Counted from the stretch's first letter, positions 51,044 through 59,459 are shown. The stretch: DNA of 64,000 nucleotides from an uncultured Actinomycetes bacterium (GCA_903870905.1 CAIQEU010000023.1:1-64000), one strand, 5' to 3'. The notes: generated by a model from the sequence alone, not told the origin. Numbers and translations are program-made.

Positions 51044-52192
51044 TTAGGGGCGAGCGGCGCCGATGAGGCCGAAGAACCACACCGGCGAGTAGGACACCGT
51101 CGCTCCGGTATGGGGTGCCTGAATGACCGTCGGCACACCGTTGATCGTCCCGGCGTACATCACGACGTGGTCGACTTGGAAGTCGCCGTCGAGGTTGAAG
51201 TAGAAGAGCAGATCTCCTGGCTCGAGTTTCTGCACCGAGACGTGGGGGAGTGCTTGCCACTGTGCGGCAGCGACCCGAGGGATCGAAATCCCTGCTTGGC
51301 CCCACGCCCATTGGGTGAGCCCCGAGCAGTCGAACCCCTGGCCAGGGGTCTCGCCCCCCCAGACGTAGGGGACACCGAGTTGACTCTGTGCTGCGTGGAG
51401 GGCAGTGCCACCTTGACCACTCGGCGAGGAGGAGCCACCAACTGAGGTGTAGGAGCCTGAACCGCCGCCTCCACCGGTGGGTGTGGATCCTCCAGCCGCA
51501 GCCTTGGCAGCAGCTGCTGCGCGTGCTTGGGCAATCTGCTCGGCCTGCACGGCGAGCGCCGTTCGCAGCCGAGTGCTCACCGTGGCGTAGATGGCGTTTG
51601 CTGCGGCCTCAGCTTGGGCGTTTTGGACGGCGAGGTCTTTGATCGCTGCCGCGTTGGCCAGCGCTGCGGTCCGTTCGGTCGTCAAAGCGGCGAGGTTTGC
51701 CGTGAGCTGATCCTTACTCGCGCTGTAGGCAGCGGACTCGGCGGCGAGATCGCCAGCTGCGGTGATCTCGTAGGTGCGTCGTACCTCTGTTGCGAGGGAA
51801 TTTCCCGAGAACGCCGCGGTCGGTCCGTTGTCACCTTGACCGAGGACGTAGGCGTTGACGGCATCGGTGACGAGTTTGGCCTTGTCGGCTGCCACTTCGA
51901 GCGTCAACACGTTGACTTTGGCCGTGGTCGCTTTGATGCTCTTCTTCAGCTCCTGGGCTGCACCGATGGCGGTGTCGTACCGATTCGACAGTCGTTCGGA
52001 TCGTTGCAGCAAGGCGGCGAGCTGCTCTGCGGCGACTCGTCGTTCGTGCTGGAGGTTGGCAATTTGGCCAGGGGTGACCTTGGGTGCTGCCCCCGCTACC
52101 TGCCCTGCTCCCGCGAGCAGTGCGCACGCAATCACCACCGAGAGTGCTCGCCGGGAATGGCCGAACCACGCAGTGCGAGACGAGGTGATCAC
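51044..52192 (-). CDS. Secreted NlpC/P60 peptidoglycan endopeptidase
   Basis: A 382-residue RipA/Cwp-type cell-wall hydrolase. The signal (RRALSVVIACALLAGAGQVAG) ends near residue 35. A long coiled coil follows (residues 40-225, with Ala- and Gln-rich heptads), then a Gly/Ser linker and the NlpC/P60 domain: Cys289 in GFDCSGL, His342 in DHVVMYAG and His361 in QAPHTG form the triad. It should cut D-Glu-diaminopimelate bonds in the wall. The GTG follows AAGGAG. The coiled coil resembles domains that control such enzymes during division. Confidence 0.9.
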   Translation of the reverse strand: MITSSRTAWFGHSRRALSVVIACALLAGAGQVAGAAPKVTPGQIANLQHERRVAAEQLAALLQRSERLSNRYDTAIGAAQELKKSIKATTAKVNVLTLEVAADKAKLVTDAVNAYVLGQGDNGPTAAFSGNSLATEVRRTYEITAAGDLAAESAAYSASKDQLTANLAALTTERTAALANAAAIKDLAVQNAQAEAAANAIYATVSTRLRTALAVQAEQIAQARAAAAAKAAAGGSTPTGGGGGSGSYTSVGGSSSPSGQGGTALHAAQSQLGVPYVWGGETPGQGFDCSGLTQWAWGQAGISIPRVAAAQWQALPHVSVQKLEPGDLLFYFNLDGDFQVDHVVMYAGTINGVPTVIQAPHTGATVSYSPVWFFGLIGAARP

Positions 52193-52198
52193 TCCTTC

Positions 52199-52204
52199 AG
52201 CGTA
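52199..52204 (-). promoter_or_regulatory. -10 box of the NlpC/P60 operon
   Basis: TACGCT on the minus strand just ahead of GAAGGAG; the leader is at most a few nucleotides. Confidence 0.35.
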
Positions 52205-52229
52205 GTGGTGGGCCCATGGACATTGTGGG

Positions 52230-52264
52230 CATGGAGGGTGCTGCTCGTGTCACCATGGAGGGTG
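52230..52264 (+). repeat. 11-bp direct repeat abutting a tRNA gene
   Basis: CATGGAGGGTG occurs at 52230-52240 and again at 52254-52264, a 24-bp period. The second copy ends on the base before the mature tRNA 5' end. Confidence 0.6.
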
Positions 52265-52340
52265 GGGGACGTAGCCCAACGGCAGAGGCAGGGCGCTTAA
52301 ACCGCCTTCAGTGAGGGTTCGAATCCCTCCGTCCCCACCA
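52265..52340 (+). tRNA. Class I tRNA with UAA anticodon (nominal tRNA-Leu)
   Basis: A 76-nt cloverleaf with CCA encoded: acceptor GGGGACG/CGTCCCC, D stem GCC/GGC, anticodon stem GGGCG/CGCCT around CTTAAAC (anticodon TAA, U33, A37), variable loop TCAGT of five bases, T arm GAGGG-TTCGAAT-CCCTC, discriminator A. The anticodon reads UUA (Leu). Bacterial tRNA-Leu normally has a long class II variable arm, absent here, so its charging is open to question. tRNA-Gln in this window has no encoded CCA. Confidence 0.85.
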
Positions 52341-52523
52341 CGTGGTCCCTTGATGGCTCGCCGTCATCGCCACTGCATCGCAACGTCGACCATCGGCGAG
52401 ACAAAGCGGCGCTCGTGCTGCCCGGCGTCGACGAGCCACACGGTCGAACGAGGCCGCAGCTCATCGACTGGGGCGTTTCGTCGCCGATGGTTACCGAGCC
52501 CCGATCGGCCGACCGTTGTGTGC
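52341..52523. other. Intergenic stretch with an 11-bp long-range inverted repeat
   Basis: No convincing gene. ACCATCGGCGA at 52389-52399 pairs with TCGCCGATGGT at 52481-52491, and smaller complements lie between. This could fold as a structured leader for the BTAD gene or a small RNA. I see no -10 box of the usual type. Confidence 0.4.
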
Positions 52524-53306
52524 ATGACTCCTGCACCCGAGATACCTGAAGCTCCCCGCCACACTGGCGCCGTCACCGTGTCCGTCTTCGGACCGGTCAC
52601 CGTCGACGGTGCCGCTCGACCGTTCACGCGGGCGTTCGCGCTCGACCTCGTGACCTACCTCGTGCTCCACCCGCACGGAGCGGGGACGGATCAGTGGGTC
52701 ACTGCGCTGTGGCCCGATCGGGTGATGGCACCCGCCACCATCCACTCCACCTCGTCGGCTGCCCGACGAGCCCTTGGAACGAGCACCGATGGACGCGACC
52801 TCCTCCCGCATGGACACGCTCGCCTGCGCATGAGTGATGCGGTGCGGTGTGATGTGGATCTCGTGACCGAACTCCTCAACGCGGATCGGTTGGCCCGCCG
52901 GGCGGCAATGGCCGTGCTCCGCGGGAGGCCGTTCGACGGGCTCCGTCGCTACGAGTGGGTGATCAGTGAGGGCCACCTCGCCCGTGCTGAATCGGTGGCA
53001 TCGAGGCTCACGGCCTCGGTGGCCAGCGATTTCTTGAGCGACGGCGATGCCGTCGGCGCCCAAACTGCGCTTCGTCGAGGGCTCGCGGTCACACCCTACG
53101 ACGAAGGACTCTGGAGACTGCTCCTCGACGCCACCTACGCCACCGGCTCTGCGTCTGGTCTCGACCAGGTCATCGCCGAACTCGCAGTCGTGCTCGGCGC
53201 CTCCCCAGTCCTCCAGCGACTCTCGCCGGCGCTCGACCTCGCCGACCTCGTCCACCCAGCAACCTGGGACCACTACGTCGATCTCCGAAAGCGCGGTCGT
53301 TCGTAA
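52524..53306 (+). CDS. Stand-alone winged-helix/BTAD regulator
   Basis: A 260-residue SARP/EmbR-like protein. Residues 12-95 form the OmpR-type DNA-binding domain (VTVSVFGPVTVDGAARPFTRAFALDLVTYLVLHP, DQWVTALWPDRVMAPATIHSTSSAARRALG). The rest is the bacterial transcriptional activator (BTAD) TPR-like domain (ESVASRLTASVASDFLSDGDAVGAQTALRRGLAVTPYDEGLWRLL). There is no ATPase, FHA or LysM part, so it is the minimal form. The following gene, with its own -10, is a membrane-anchored protein of unknown function. Confidence 0.82.
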   Translation: MTPAPEIPEAPRHTGAVTVSVFGPVTVDGAARPFTRAFALDLVTYLVLHPHGAGTDQWVTALWPDRVMAPATIHSTSSAARRALGTSTDGRDLLPHGHARLRMSDAVRCDVDLVTELLNADRLARRAAMAVLRGRPFDGLRRYEWVISEGHLARAESVASRLTASVASDFLSDGDAVGAQTALRRGLAVTPYDEGLWRLLLDATYATGSASGLDQVIAELAVVLGASPVLQRLSPALDLADLVHPATWDHYVDLRKRGRS

Positions 53307-53327
53307 CCTCAAGGCCGTCTCCTTGGG

Positions 53328-53333
53328 TAAGGT
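53328..53333 (+). promoter_or_regulatory. -10 box of the membrane-anchored protein gene
   Basis: TAAGGT ends 8 nt before the GTG at 53342. Confidence 0.4.
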
Positions 53334-53341
53334 ATCGAATC

Positions 53342-54067
53342 GTGGCAAAGACCAAGACCGGATCAGTCGTTTCTCGTGCAGCAGCTACCGGCGGATCGCG
53401 CCGTCGAGCCTCGAGTGGGCAAGGGCCCTCTCGGTTCACGCTGGCCATCGTGGCCATCGTGGTGATTGGCACGCTGTCCATCGTGCTCGCTCGGCTCAAC
53501 TACACGTCGTCGAGTTCGGCATCGAGTGTCCCGCCGACGATTGGGACCACCTGGTACGCCGGGTACACGATTTCGGTGTGCGGCACCGATAAGGGCTCAC
53601 TCACGCCATCGACGTCGTTGCAGCGTGGTGGCCTCCTCTCACTCGGCAGTGGTGTCGTCAAGGTCGCCCCGACGAGTGCGTCGGATTCGGGGAACAACGC
53701 GAACTTCGACACCTTCCAGAATGAGTTCGGCTCCAACCCTGGTGTTGGGAACTTCCTCGTCACCTCGTCGAGTATCAGCCTGGGTCTGAAGACCTACTCA
53801 AACGGGGAGGCATGCCCCAAGGGCACCCCAGATGCCGGCCAGAAGGGCGACGAGAAGATTGCGGTCTGGCCGAGCTACGCGGCGTTCTCCACGGGCAAGG
53901 CACCGATCATCGTGACGGATCCGAAGAAGGCGCGCTTCACGGCCAACTCTTTCATGTCCATCGTCTTCCAACCATCTGGTGCGGCAATTCCGAAGCCGAG
54001 CGCAGCAACGGTCAAGGCAGTGCTGTCTGGTGGTGCAGGTCTCTCAACGGTGCAGGCGAAAGGCTAG
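53342..54067 (+). CDS. Membrane-anchored protein, unknown
   Basis: A 241-residue protein: basic Ser/Ala/Arg N-terminus, one segment (FTLAIVAIVVIGTLSIVLA, about 32-50), then an exported Ser/Thr/Gly-rich domain with VPPTIGTTWYAGYTISVCG, GVVKVAP and KAPIIVTDPKKARFTANSFMSIVF. Two cysteines (about 80 and 158) could bond. I do not recognise the fold. It sits 2 bases before the nucleotidyltransferase gene, so both may be in one operon. Confidence 0.7.
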   Translation: MAKTKTGSVVSRAAATGGSRRRASSGQGPSRFTLAIVAIVVIGTLSIVLARLNYTSSSSASSVPPTIGTTWYAGYTISVCGTDKGSLTPSTSLQRGGLLSLGSGVVKVAPTSASDSGNNANFDTFQNEFGSNPGVGNFLVTSSSISLGLKTYSNGEACPKGTPDAGQKGDEKIAVWPSYAAFSTGKAPIIVTDPKKARFTANSFMSIVFQPSGAAIPKPSAATVKAVLSGGAGLSTVQAKG

Positions 54068-54069
54068 CG

Positions 54070-55140
54070 ATGCAAGCGATCATCTTGGTGGGAGGCGAAG
54101 GGACGCGACTTCGGCCGCTGACCTACACCGCACCAAAGCAGATGGTTCCGATTCTCGGACGACCCATGCTCGAGTGGGTCATCGCCAACCTCAAGATGCA
54201 CGGTATTGATGACGTCACGCTGTCGCTCGGCTACCTGCCTGATGCGTTCATGGACGCCTATCCAGCGGGAGAGGTCCTCGGCGTTCGCCTCCACTACGCG
54301 GTCGAACCGGAGCGTCTCGACACCGCTGGCGCGATTCGATTCGCCGCAGAAGCCGCCAACGTGACGGACACCTTCATCGTGCTGAACGGCGACGTCATGA
54401 CTGATCTCAACGTGACCGCCCTGATTGACTTCCACCGAGCTCGCGGCGCAGAGGCGACGATTGCGCTCCACCGAGTTGAGGATCCGTCGGCGTTTGGCGT
54501 CGTGCCGACCGAACTCGATGGTCGGGTCATCGCCTTCGTTGAGAAGCCGCCACGCGACGAGGCGCCGACCAATTTGATCAACGCCGGAACCTACGTCTTT
54601 GAACCCTCGGTCCTCGACCTCATTCCGAGTGGGCGAAAGGTGTCGGTCGAGCGAGAGACCTTCCCTGTCCTCGTTGAGCGCGGCGCCCTCTACGCAATGC
54701 CTGGAGAGTGCTACTGGATTGATGCGGGAACGCCTCCGGCGTTGTTGAAGGCGCACTTCGACTTGATGGATGGGGCTCGCGAGATCTCGCTCGAGGGTGT
54801 GGTGAACCACGGCGACTACTACCAAGAGTCTGACGTGGTGCTCCACGGCGCAGCCTCTGAACAAGCGTTCCTCGGAGCCGGTTCGATCATTGAAGCCGGC
54901 GCGCACGTCCGGCACTCCATGATTGGGGCTGGCGCCTGTATCGGCGCCGGCGCAGTGATCGCCGACTCGATCGTGCTCCCCGGGGCCACCGTTGAGGCCA
55001 ACGCCATGGTTGAACGCTCCATCGTTGGTCCGGGCGGCCGAATTGGTGAGGGCGCTCGCTTGTCGGAGTACTCGGTGACCGGTGCTGGTGTTGAAGTCGC
55101 ACCTGCGAGTTCACTCGTGGGCGAACGACTACCGGTCTAG
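54070..55140 (+). CDS. NDP-sugar pyrophosphorylase (mannose-1-P guanylyltransferase-like)
   Basis: A 356-residue enzyme that activates a sugar-1-phosphate. The N-terminal GT-A fold shows ILVGGEGTRLRPLTYTAPKQMVPILGRPMLEWV, then VLNGDVMTD and FVEKPPRDEA with INAGTYVF. The C-terminal third is a left-handed beta-helix of hexapeptides (GAGSIIEAGAHVRHSMIGAG). This layout is that of actinobacterial GDP-mannose pyrophosphorylases, but UDP- or dTDP-glucose enzymes look alike. The ATG is 3 bases after the previous stop; GalE follows. Confidence 0.85.
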   Translation: MQAIILVGGEGTRLRPLTYTAPKQMVPILGRPMLEWVIANLKMHGIDDVTLSLGYLPDAFMDAYPAGEVLGVRLHYAVEPERLDTAGAIRFAAEAANVTDTFIVLNGDVMTDLNVTALIDFHRARGAEATIALHRVEDPSAFGVVPTELDGRVIAFVEKPPRDEAPTNLINAGTYVFEPSVLDLIPSGRKVSVERETFPVLVERGALYAMPGECYWIDAGTPPALLKAHFDLMDGAREISLEGVVNHGDYYQESDVVLHGAASEQAFLGAGSIIEAGAHVRHSMIGAGACIGAGAVIADSIVLPGATVEANAMVERSIVGPGGRIGEGARLSEYSVTGAGVEVAPASSLVGERLPV

Positions 55141-55145
55141 GGCAA

Positions 55146-56117
55146 ATGCACATCCTCGTCACCGGCGGTGCTGGATTCATTGGGGGCGTGACGACAGAGA
55201 TGCTCTGCTCGGCTGGGCACTCGGTAACGGTCCTCGACGACCTGTCGACCGGCGATCGAGCCAACCTCGATGCGAGAGCGCTCTTCCTTGAAGGAGACGT
55301 CGGCGACGCAGCTTTCCTCGACGTGCTCTTCGCCGAGCACTCGATCGACGCTGTGGTGCACTTCGCAGGGTTCATTGCTGCCGGCGAGTCGATGCGTGTG
55401 CCATCGCACTACCTCGAGGTCAATACCGGACGGTCGCTCACGCTGTTCGCAGCGATGGCGCGTCACGGTGTACGAAAGGTCGTCTTCTCCTCATCGGCTG
55501 GCGTCTATGGCGAGCCACACTTCACACCGATGACCGAAACCCACCCCACGGTTCCGACCAGCGTCTACGGACTCTCAAAGCTTCTGGTCGAGCAAGCGCT
55601 CGTTGCCATTGCCGCCCAGGGGCAACTCGATTTCGTGGCCTTGCGGTACTTCAACGCTGCTGGGGGAACCCAAGGTCACGTCGAGTGCCATCAACCCGAG
55701 AGCCACCTGATTCCCCTGGCACTCGCTGCTGCTGCCGGGCACGGCCCAGCGCTGTTGATCTTCGGGACGGACTACCCAACCCCCGATGGCACCTGCATTC
55801 GCGACTACGTCCACGTCGAGGATCTCGCTCGAGCACACTTGTTGGCCCTCAGCGCGCTCGATCAGGGAACGACGGCGCTCGTCTGCAACCTCGGGACCGG
55901 GCAGGGGTACTCCGTGACTGAGGTCATCTCAACGATTGAACGGGTGACGGGTCGCACCGTCCCGGCCGGAGTTGCCCCTCGGCGCCCCGGAGACCCTGCG
56001 GAACTCGTTGCGGCGTCGGATCTGGCGCGTGAGGTCCTCGGATGGGTTCCCGAGCGCTCCTCGCTCGAGCAGCTCGTTACCGATGCCTGGGATGGGTACC
56101 AAACGCTGCACGGTTGA
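55146..56117 (+). CDS. galE: UDP-glucose 4-epimerase
   Basis: A 323-residue extended SDR: ILVTGGAGFIGGVTTEML binds NAD, HFAGFIAAGESMRVP is typical of GalE, the catalytic Ser-Ser and YGLSK lie in FSSSAGVYG and SVYGLSKLLVEQ, and RYFNAAGG and GTDYPTPDGTCIRDYVHVEDLARAHL are GalE landmarks. Supplies UDP-galactose (or a C4 epimer of UDP-GlcNAc) for envelope glycans. It starts 5 bases after the pyrophosphorylase. Converges on cofE. Confidence 0.93.
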   Translation: MHILVTGGAGFIGGVTTEMLCSAGHSVTVLDDLSTGDRANLDARALFLEGDVGDAAFLDVLFAEHSIDAVVHFAGFIAAGESMRVPSHYLEVNTGRSLTLFAAMARHGVRKVVFSSSAGVYGEPHFTPMTETHPTVPTSVYGLSKLLVEQALVAIAAQGQLDFVALRYFNAAGGTQGHVECHQPESHLIPLALAAAAGHGPALLIFGTDYPTPDGTCIRDYVHVEDLARAHLLALSALDQGTTALVCNLGTGQGYSVTEVISTIERVTGRTVPAGVAPRRPGDPAELVAASDLAREVLGWVPERSSLEQLVTDAWDGYQTLHG

Positions 56118-56137
56118 GCGCTGGCGGCGCGACGCGG

Positions 56138-56854
56138 CTAGCGGAAGAGATCCTCGGCGACTGCTCGGACCACCTCGTCCTTGACGCTGCCATCACGGAA
56201 CCACGCAGCGGGAACGCCCCGCACGATGGCTACCGGAACTCCTCGGTCCTTGCCCATCACGAGTTCCGCGGCTGCGCAGAGTTCGTCGACGATGCACACC
56301 TCGGTGGCGGCCAGGATTCGCCCCGTCGCATCGGGCGTCCCGCGGAGGTCGATCACGGCGGCAATTCCTGCGCATCCAAGGGCGATATCGGTGACGCCTC
56401 GGCGCCAGGGGCGCCCGAAGGTATCGGAGATGATGACGGCCACGTCGACGCCGAGCAGTCGCCGAAGGTCGGCTCGGATGCGACGGGCTGAGCGATCCGG
56501 GTCAACGGGGAGGAGTGCGGCGGTCCCAGCCTCGACGTTGGAGAGATCGACCCCACTGTTGGCACAGATGAAGCCATGCGTCGTCTCGGTGATTCTCAGG
56601 TCACCTCGGCGACGGAGCACGCGCACGGCCTCAGATTCAACGAGCGCCACTTTGGCCTGGGGGTCGTCGACGTCGATGGCGACCATCCGTCCCTCAGCCT
56701 TGGACACCACCTTCTGTGTCACGACGACGACGTCGCCATCGTGGAGATGCACGGCAGCAGACGGGCCAGTCGCTTCGGCAATGACTGCAGCCAGATTGGT
56801 GCCGTTGGTGATCTCGCCGATGCCGACAATGGGGTGGAGTTCCATGGCGCTCAT
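56138..56854 (-). CDS. cofE: Coenzyme F420-0:L-glutamate ligase
   Basis: Adds gamma-linked glutamates to F420-0 with GTP. It is 238 residues, the CofE/FbiB N-terminal domain only: GIGEITNGTNLAAVIAE, GDVVVVTQKVVSKAEG, GFICANSGVDLSN, VIISDTFGRPWRRGVTDIALGCAG. The nitroreductase-like C-terminal half found in mycobacterial FbiB is missing, so dehydro-F420-0 would be reduced by another protein. The start overlaps the cofD stop in ATGA. Confidence 0.92.
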   Translation of the reverse strand: MSAMELHPIVGIGEITNGTNLAAVIAEATGPSAAVHLHDGDVVVVTQKVVSKAEGRMVAIDVDDPQAKVALVESEAVRVLRRRGDLRITETTHGFICANSGVDLSNVEAGTAALLPVDPDRSARRIRADLRRLLGVDVAVIISDTFGRPWRRGVTDIALGCAGIAAVIDLRGTPDATGRILAATEVCIVDELCAAAELVMGKDRGVPVAIVRGVPAAWFRDGSVKDEVVRAVAEDLFR

Positions 56855-57777
56855 GGCAAGACGGCGAGGACAGCGCGGGCGAGGTCGGCGGCTGCAGCAG
56901 GGGTCTCCATGATGGTGTTCGTGACGACGGGCACCATGCCTGCTTCACCGACTGCGCCGGCGAGGTGTGCGTCAGCGGTGTCGATGACCAACGTCGACGC
57001 CAGCGTTCGATACCGCTCGGCGATGGTCACGACCGACGAGCTTCCATCGAGGGCCTGCAGCATGTCAGCTGCTGGACCTTTGATGGCCGCGCCGCCCACG
57101 ATGGGCGAGATGGCAACGGTGTGGTCTCGCCGGGCGATGACGGCTTCGGTCACCCCGGCGACGCCGAGGAGCGGTCCGAGCGAGACGACGGGGTTCGACG
57201 GAGCGATGATGATGCCACGTGCTTCGCCGAGCACCTTGAGCACCTGTGGTCCCGGGTGCGCAACGTCGAGCCCTTCGACGTGCACCGCGGTGACGGGCAG
57301 TGCGTGTCGGTGCTTGACGAAGTACTCCTGGAAGTCGAGCACCCGGCCGTCGGCGACGGTCACCTTGGTGGCGATGGGATCATCGGTGACGGGGAGAAGT
57401 CGAACGGGGACGTCGAGCGCTGCGGTGAGCGCTGCGGTTGCCGCGGTCAAGGTGGCACCTCCTCGGCGAAGTTCGGTCCGGAAGAGGTGCGTGGCGAGGT
57501 CGAGGTCTCCAAGGGAGAACCACGATGCACCGCCGAGTTGTCCGAGGCGCTCCATCGTCCGCCAGGTCTCTCCAACGATGCCCCAGCCCGTCTCGGTGTT
57601 GTTGATGCCAGCCAAGGTGTAGGTCACCGTGTCGAGATCAGGGGAGATCATGAGCCCATGGAGGACCAGGTCATCACCGGTGTTGACGATGGCGGTCACA
57701 GATGGTGGATCGACGACAGCGACGAGTCCCTGGAGGAACTTCGCAGCGCCGACGCCGCCACAGAGGGTCACGAGCAC
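56851..57777 (-). CDS. cofD: 2-phospho-L-lactate (phosphoenolpyruvate) transferase
   Basis: Joins the PEP or phospholactate unit to the deazaflavin FO to make (dehydro-)F420-0; FbiA in mycobacteria. It is 308 residues: LCGGVGAAKFLQGL, VNTGDDLVLHGLMISPDLDTVTYTLAG, FSLGDLDLATHLFRTE, IIIAPSNPVVSLGPLL and SPIVGGAAIKGPA. The GTG is 6 nt after TAGGAT. The cofD-cofE operon lacks fbiC, which must be elsewhere. The organism therefore should use F420. Confidence 0.93.
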   Translation of the reverse strand: MLVTLCGGVGAAKFLQGLVAVVDPPSVTAIVNTGDDLVLHGLMISPDLDTVTYTLAGINNTETGWGIVGETWRTMERLGQLGGASWFSLGDLDLATHLFRTELRRGGATLTAATAALTAALDVPVRLLPVTDDPIATKVTVADGRVLDFQEYFVKHRHALPVTAVHVEGLDVAHPGPQVLKVLGEARGIIIAPSNPVVSLGPLLGVAGVTEAVIARRDHTVAISPIVGGAAIKGPAADMLQALDGSSSVVTIAERYRTLASTLVIDTADAHLAGAVGEAGMVPVVTNTIMETPAAAADLARAVLAVLP

Positions 57778-57783
57778 GCAGGG

Positions 57784-57789
57784 ATCCTA
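57784..57789 (-). promoter_or_regulatory. -10 box of cofDE (leaderless type)
   Basis: TAGGAT on the minus strand, 6 nt before the cofD GTG. Confidence 0.5.
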
Positions 57790-57825
57790 CCGGTGCACCA
57801 GCCTGAACCGCCGAAGCGTCGCTGC

Positions 57826-57831
57826 TAGGTT
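57826..57831 (+). promoter_or_regulatory. -10 box of the acyl-CoA ligase gene
   Basis: TAGGTT ends 8 nt before the GTG at 57840. It is divergent from cofDE. Confidence 0.45.
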
Positions 57832-57839
57832 CGCCATCT

Positions 57840-59390
57840 GTGACGCCACCGGTCAGAACACTCCCCGAACTCGTCGCCTTCGCAGCCGAAACCTTCGGCG
57901 AGCGCGAGGCCTACGTCCAACCTGCAACGGCGGAACGCCCTCGGCAGATCGTGACCTTCGCTGCCCTCGCTGACCAGATCCACGATCGAGCGACCGCGTT
58001 GGCTGAACTCGGTGTCGAGCGCGGTGACGTCGTGGCGCTGGTGATGGCGTCGTCGATCGAGTACGCAACGACCTACCTCGCTGCTGCGCACCTCGGTGCA
58101 GTCACGAGCGGCATCAACCCACGCCTCGGTGCGCTGCAGCAGCGTGAGCTCGTCGAACGGGTTGCTCCGGCCATCGTCGTCGTCGATTCGGGAATGACCG
58201 TGGAGGCATCGTGCCCTGTTCGTGTGCCTGAAGCGCTCCAGCCCACCTCGAGCCACCGGGTCGATGCGGTACACGTCCACGACGACGAACCAGTGGCCAT
58301 CGTCTGGACGAGCGGGACGACTGCTCGCCCCAAGGGTGCGCTGTTCACGACGGCGTGCCTCGATGCCGTTTCCCGTGGGGTCGACGTGCTCGGGGTAACT
58401 GGTGATCGCCGACTCTCCCCGCTCCCGTTCGCACACGTTGGCTACATGACCCGGGTGGCGAGTGAACTGCAGCTCGGCATCACGACGGTCATCACCCCGA
58501 CACCGTGGTCAGCTGCTGAGGCCGTGGCAATCATGAGCACCGAGCGGATCACCGTTGCCCAAGGCGTCCCAACGCAGTGGGCGCTCGTCCTCGCTCAGCC
58601 GGCGTTGGTCACCGCTGATCTGACGTCGTTGCGTATTGCTGGGACCGGGGCTGCCAAGATGCCCGCCACTCGGGTCGCGGCGCTACGCGCTGCGCTCGGC
58701 GTGCCAGTCGTCGTTCGCTACACCTCGACCGAGTCGAGCCTCGGCTGCGGGACCACGCCTGGTGATCCCGATGCCGTCGTCGCTCGGACCGTCGGAAGGC
58801 CGGTCGCTGGCGTTGAGCGAGTGGTGGTGAACGACGATGGGGTTCCGTGCCCTCCAGGCGTCGTCGGCCAGGTATGGCTCCGCTCTTCGGCATCGATGGT
58901 TGGCTACATCGACGTCGTCGAGCGTGTGAACGGCCGGACGGTCATCCACATCGATCACGAGTTGACCGCCACCACCAAGGACGCCGAGGGGTGGATCCAC
59001 ACGAGCGACCTCGGACGTGTGGACGAGGAGGGCAATCTCGAACTCGTCGGACGCCTCCAAGAGCTGTACCAACGCGGTGGCTACAACGTGTACCCCGCTG
59101 AAGTTGAAGAGGCGCTCCGAACCATGGAGATCGTGGCAGACGCCTGCGTGCTCGGCGTCGATGACGACGTGCTCGGTGAAGTTGGGGTGGCCTGTGTCGT
59201 TCTCACCTCAGGAGCGGTGGCACCGACGCTCGCCGAGATTCGCGAGGCGCTCTCGCCGCTCGTCGCTGACTACAAGCGACCTGATGCCGTCGTCGTGGTC
59301 GACGCCCTGCCCCTCACGGCGATGTCGAAGGTCGATCGAGCCGCGCTTCGCCCACTCGCGCAAACAGCGGCGGATCGTCGTCGGAGGTGA
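57840..59390 (+). CDS. Class I adenylate-forming acyl-CoA ligase
   Basis: A 516-residue ANL-superfamily enzyme. P-loop WTSGTTARPKGALFTT at about 158, A5-like YTSTESSLGCGTT, A7 TSDLGRVDEEGNLELVGRLQELYQRGGYNVYPAEVEE and C-terminal MSKVDRAALRPL with the catalytic Lys. These features fit long- or medium-chain fatty-acyl or aryl-CoA ligases; substrate unknown. It diverges from cofDE and is followed by an SDR with its own ribosome site. The pairing would fit degradation of a lipid or aromatic compound. Confidence 0.88.
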   Translation: MTPPVRTLPELVAFAAETFGEREAYVQPATAERPRQIVTFAALADQIHDRATALAELGVERGDVVALVMASSIEYATTYLAAAHLGAVTSGINPRLGALQQRELVERVAPAIVVVDSGMTVEASCPVRVPEALQPTSSHRVDAVHVHDDEPVAIVWTSGTTARPKGALFTTACLDAVSRGVDVLGVTGDRRLSPLPFAHVGYMTRVASELQLGITTVITPTPWSAAEAVAIMSTERITVAQGVPTQWALVLAQPALVTADLTSLRIAGTGAAKMPATRVAALRAALGVPVVVRYTSTESSLGCGTTPGDPDAVVARTVGRPVAGVERVVVNDDGVPCPPGVVGQVWLRSSASMVGYIDVVERVNGRTVIHIDHELTATTKDAEGWIHTSDLGRVDEEGNLELVGRLQELYQRGGYNVYPAEVEEALRTMEIVADACVLGVDDDVLGEVGVACVVLTSGAVAPTLAEIREALSPLVADYKRPDAVVVVDALPLTAMSKVDRAALRPLAQTAADRRRR

Positions 59391-59459
59391 ATCGCAGGGG
59401 TCGGCCGGAACGGACTAGAACAGGGGCCGAGATCGCGATCGCTTCGGCGAGGAGGAACC

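Noticed and set aside
52297-52536. 79-codon minus-strand ORF ending in a GFEPSLKAV-type tail
   Set aside because: The tail is the antisense translation of the tRNA, a well-known false gene pattern; the rest lacks motifs.
53812-54069. N-terminal extension of the nucleotidyltransferase
   Set aside because: The frame is open but overlaps the previous gene out of frame, and the conserved domain starts exactly at the ATG at 54070.
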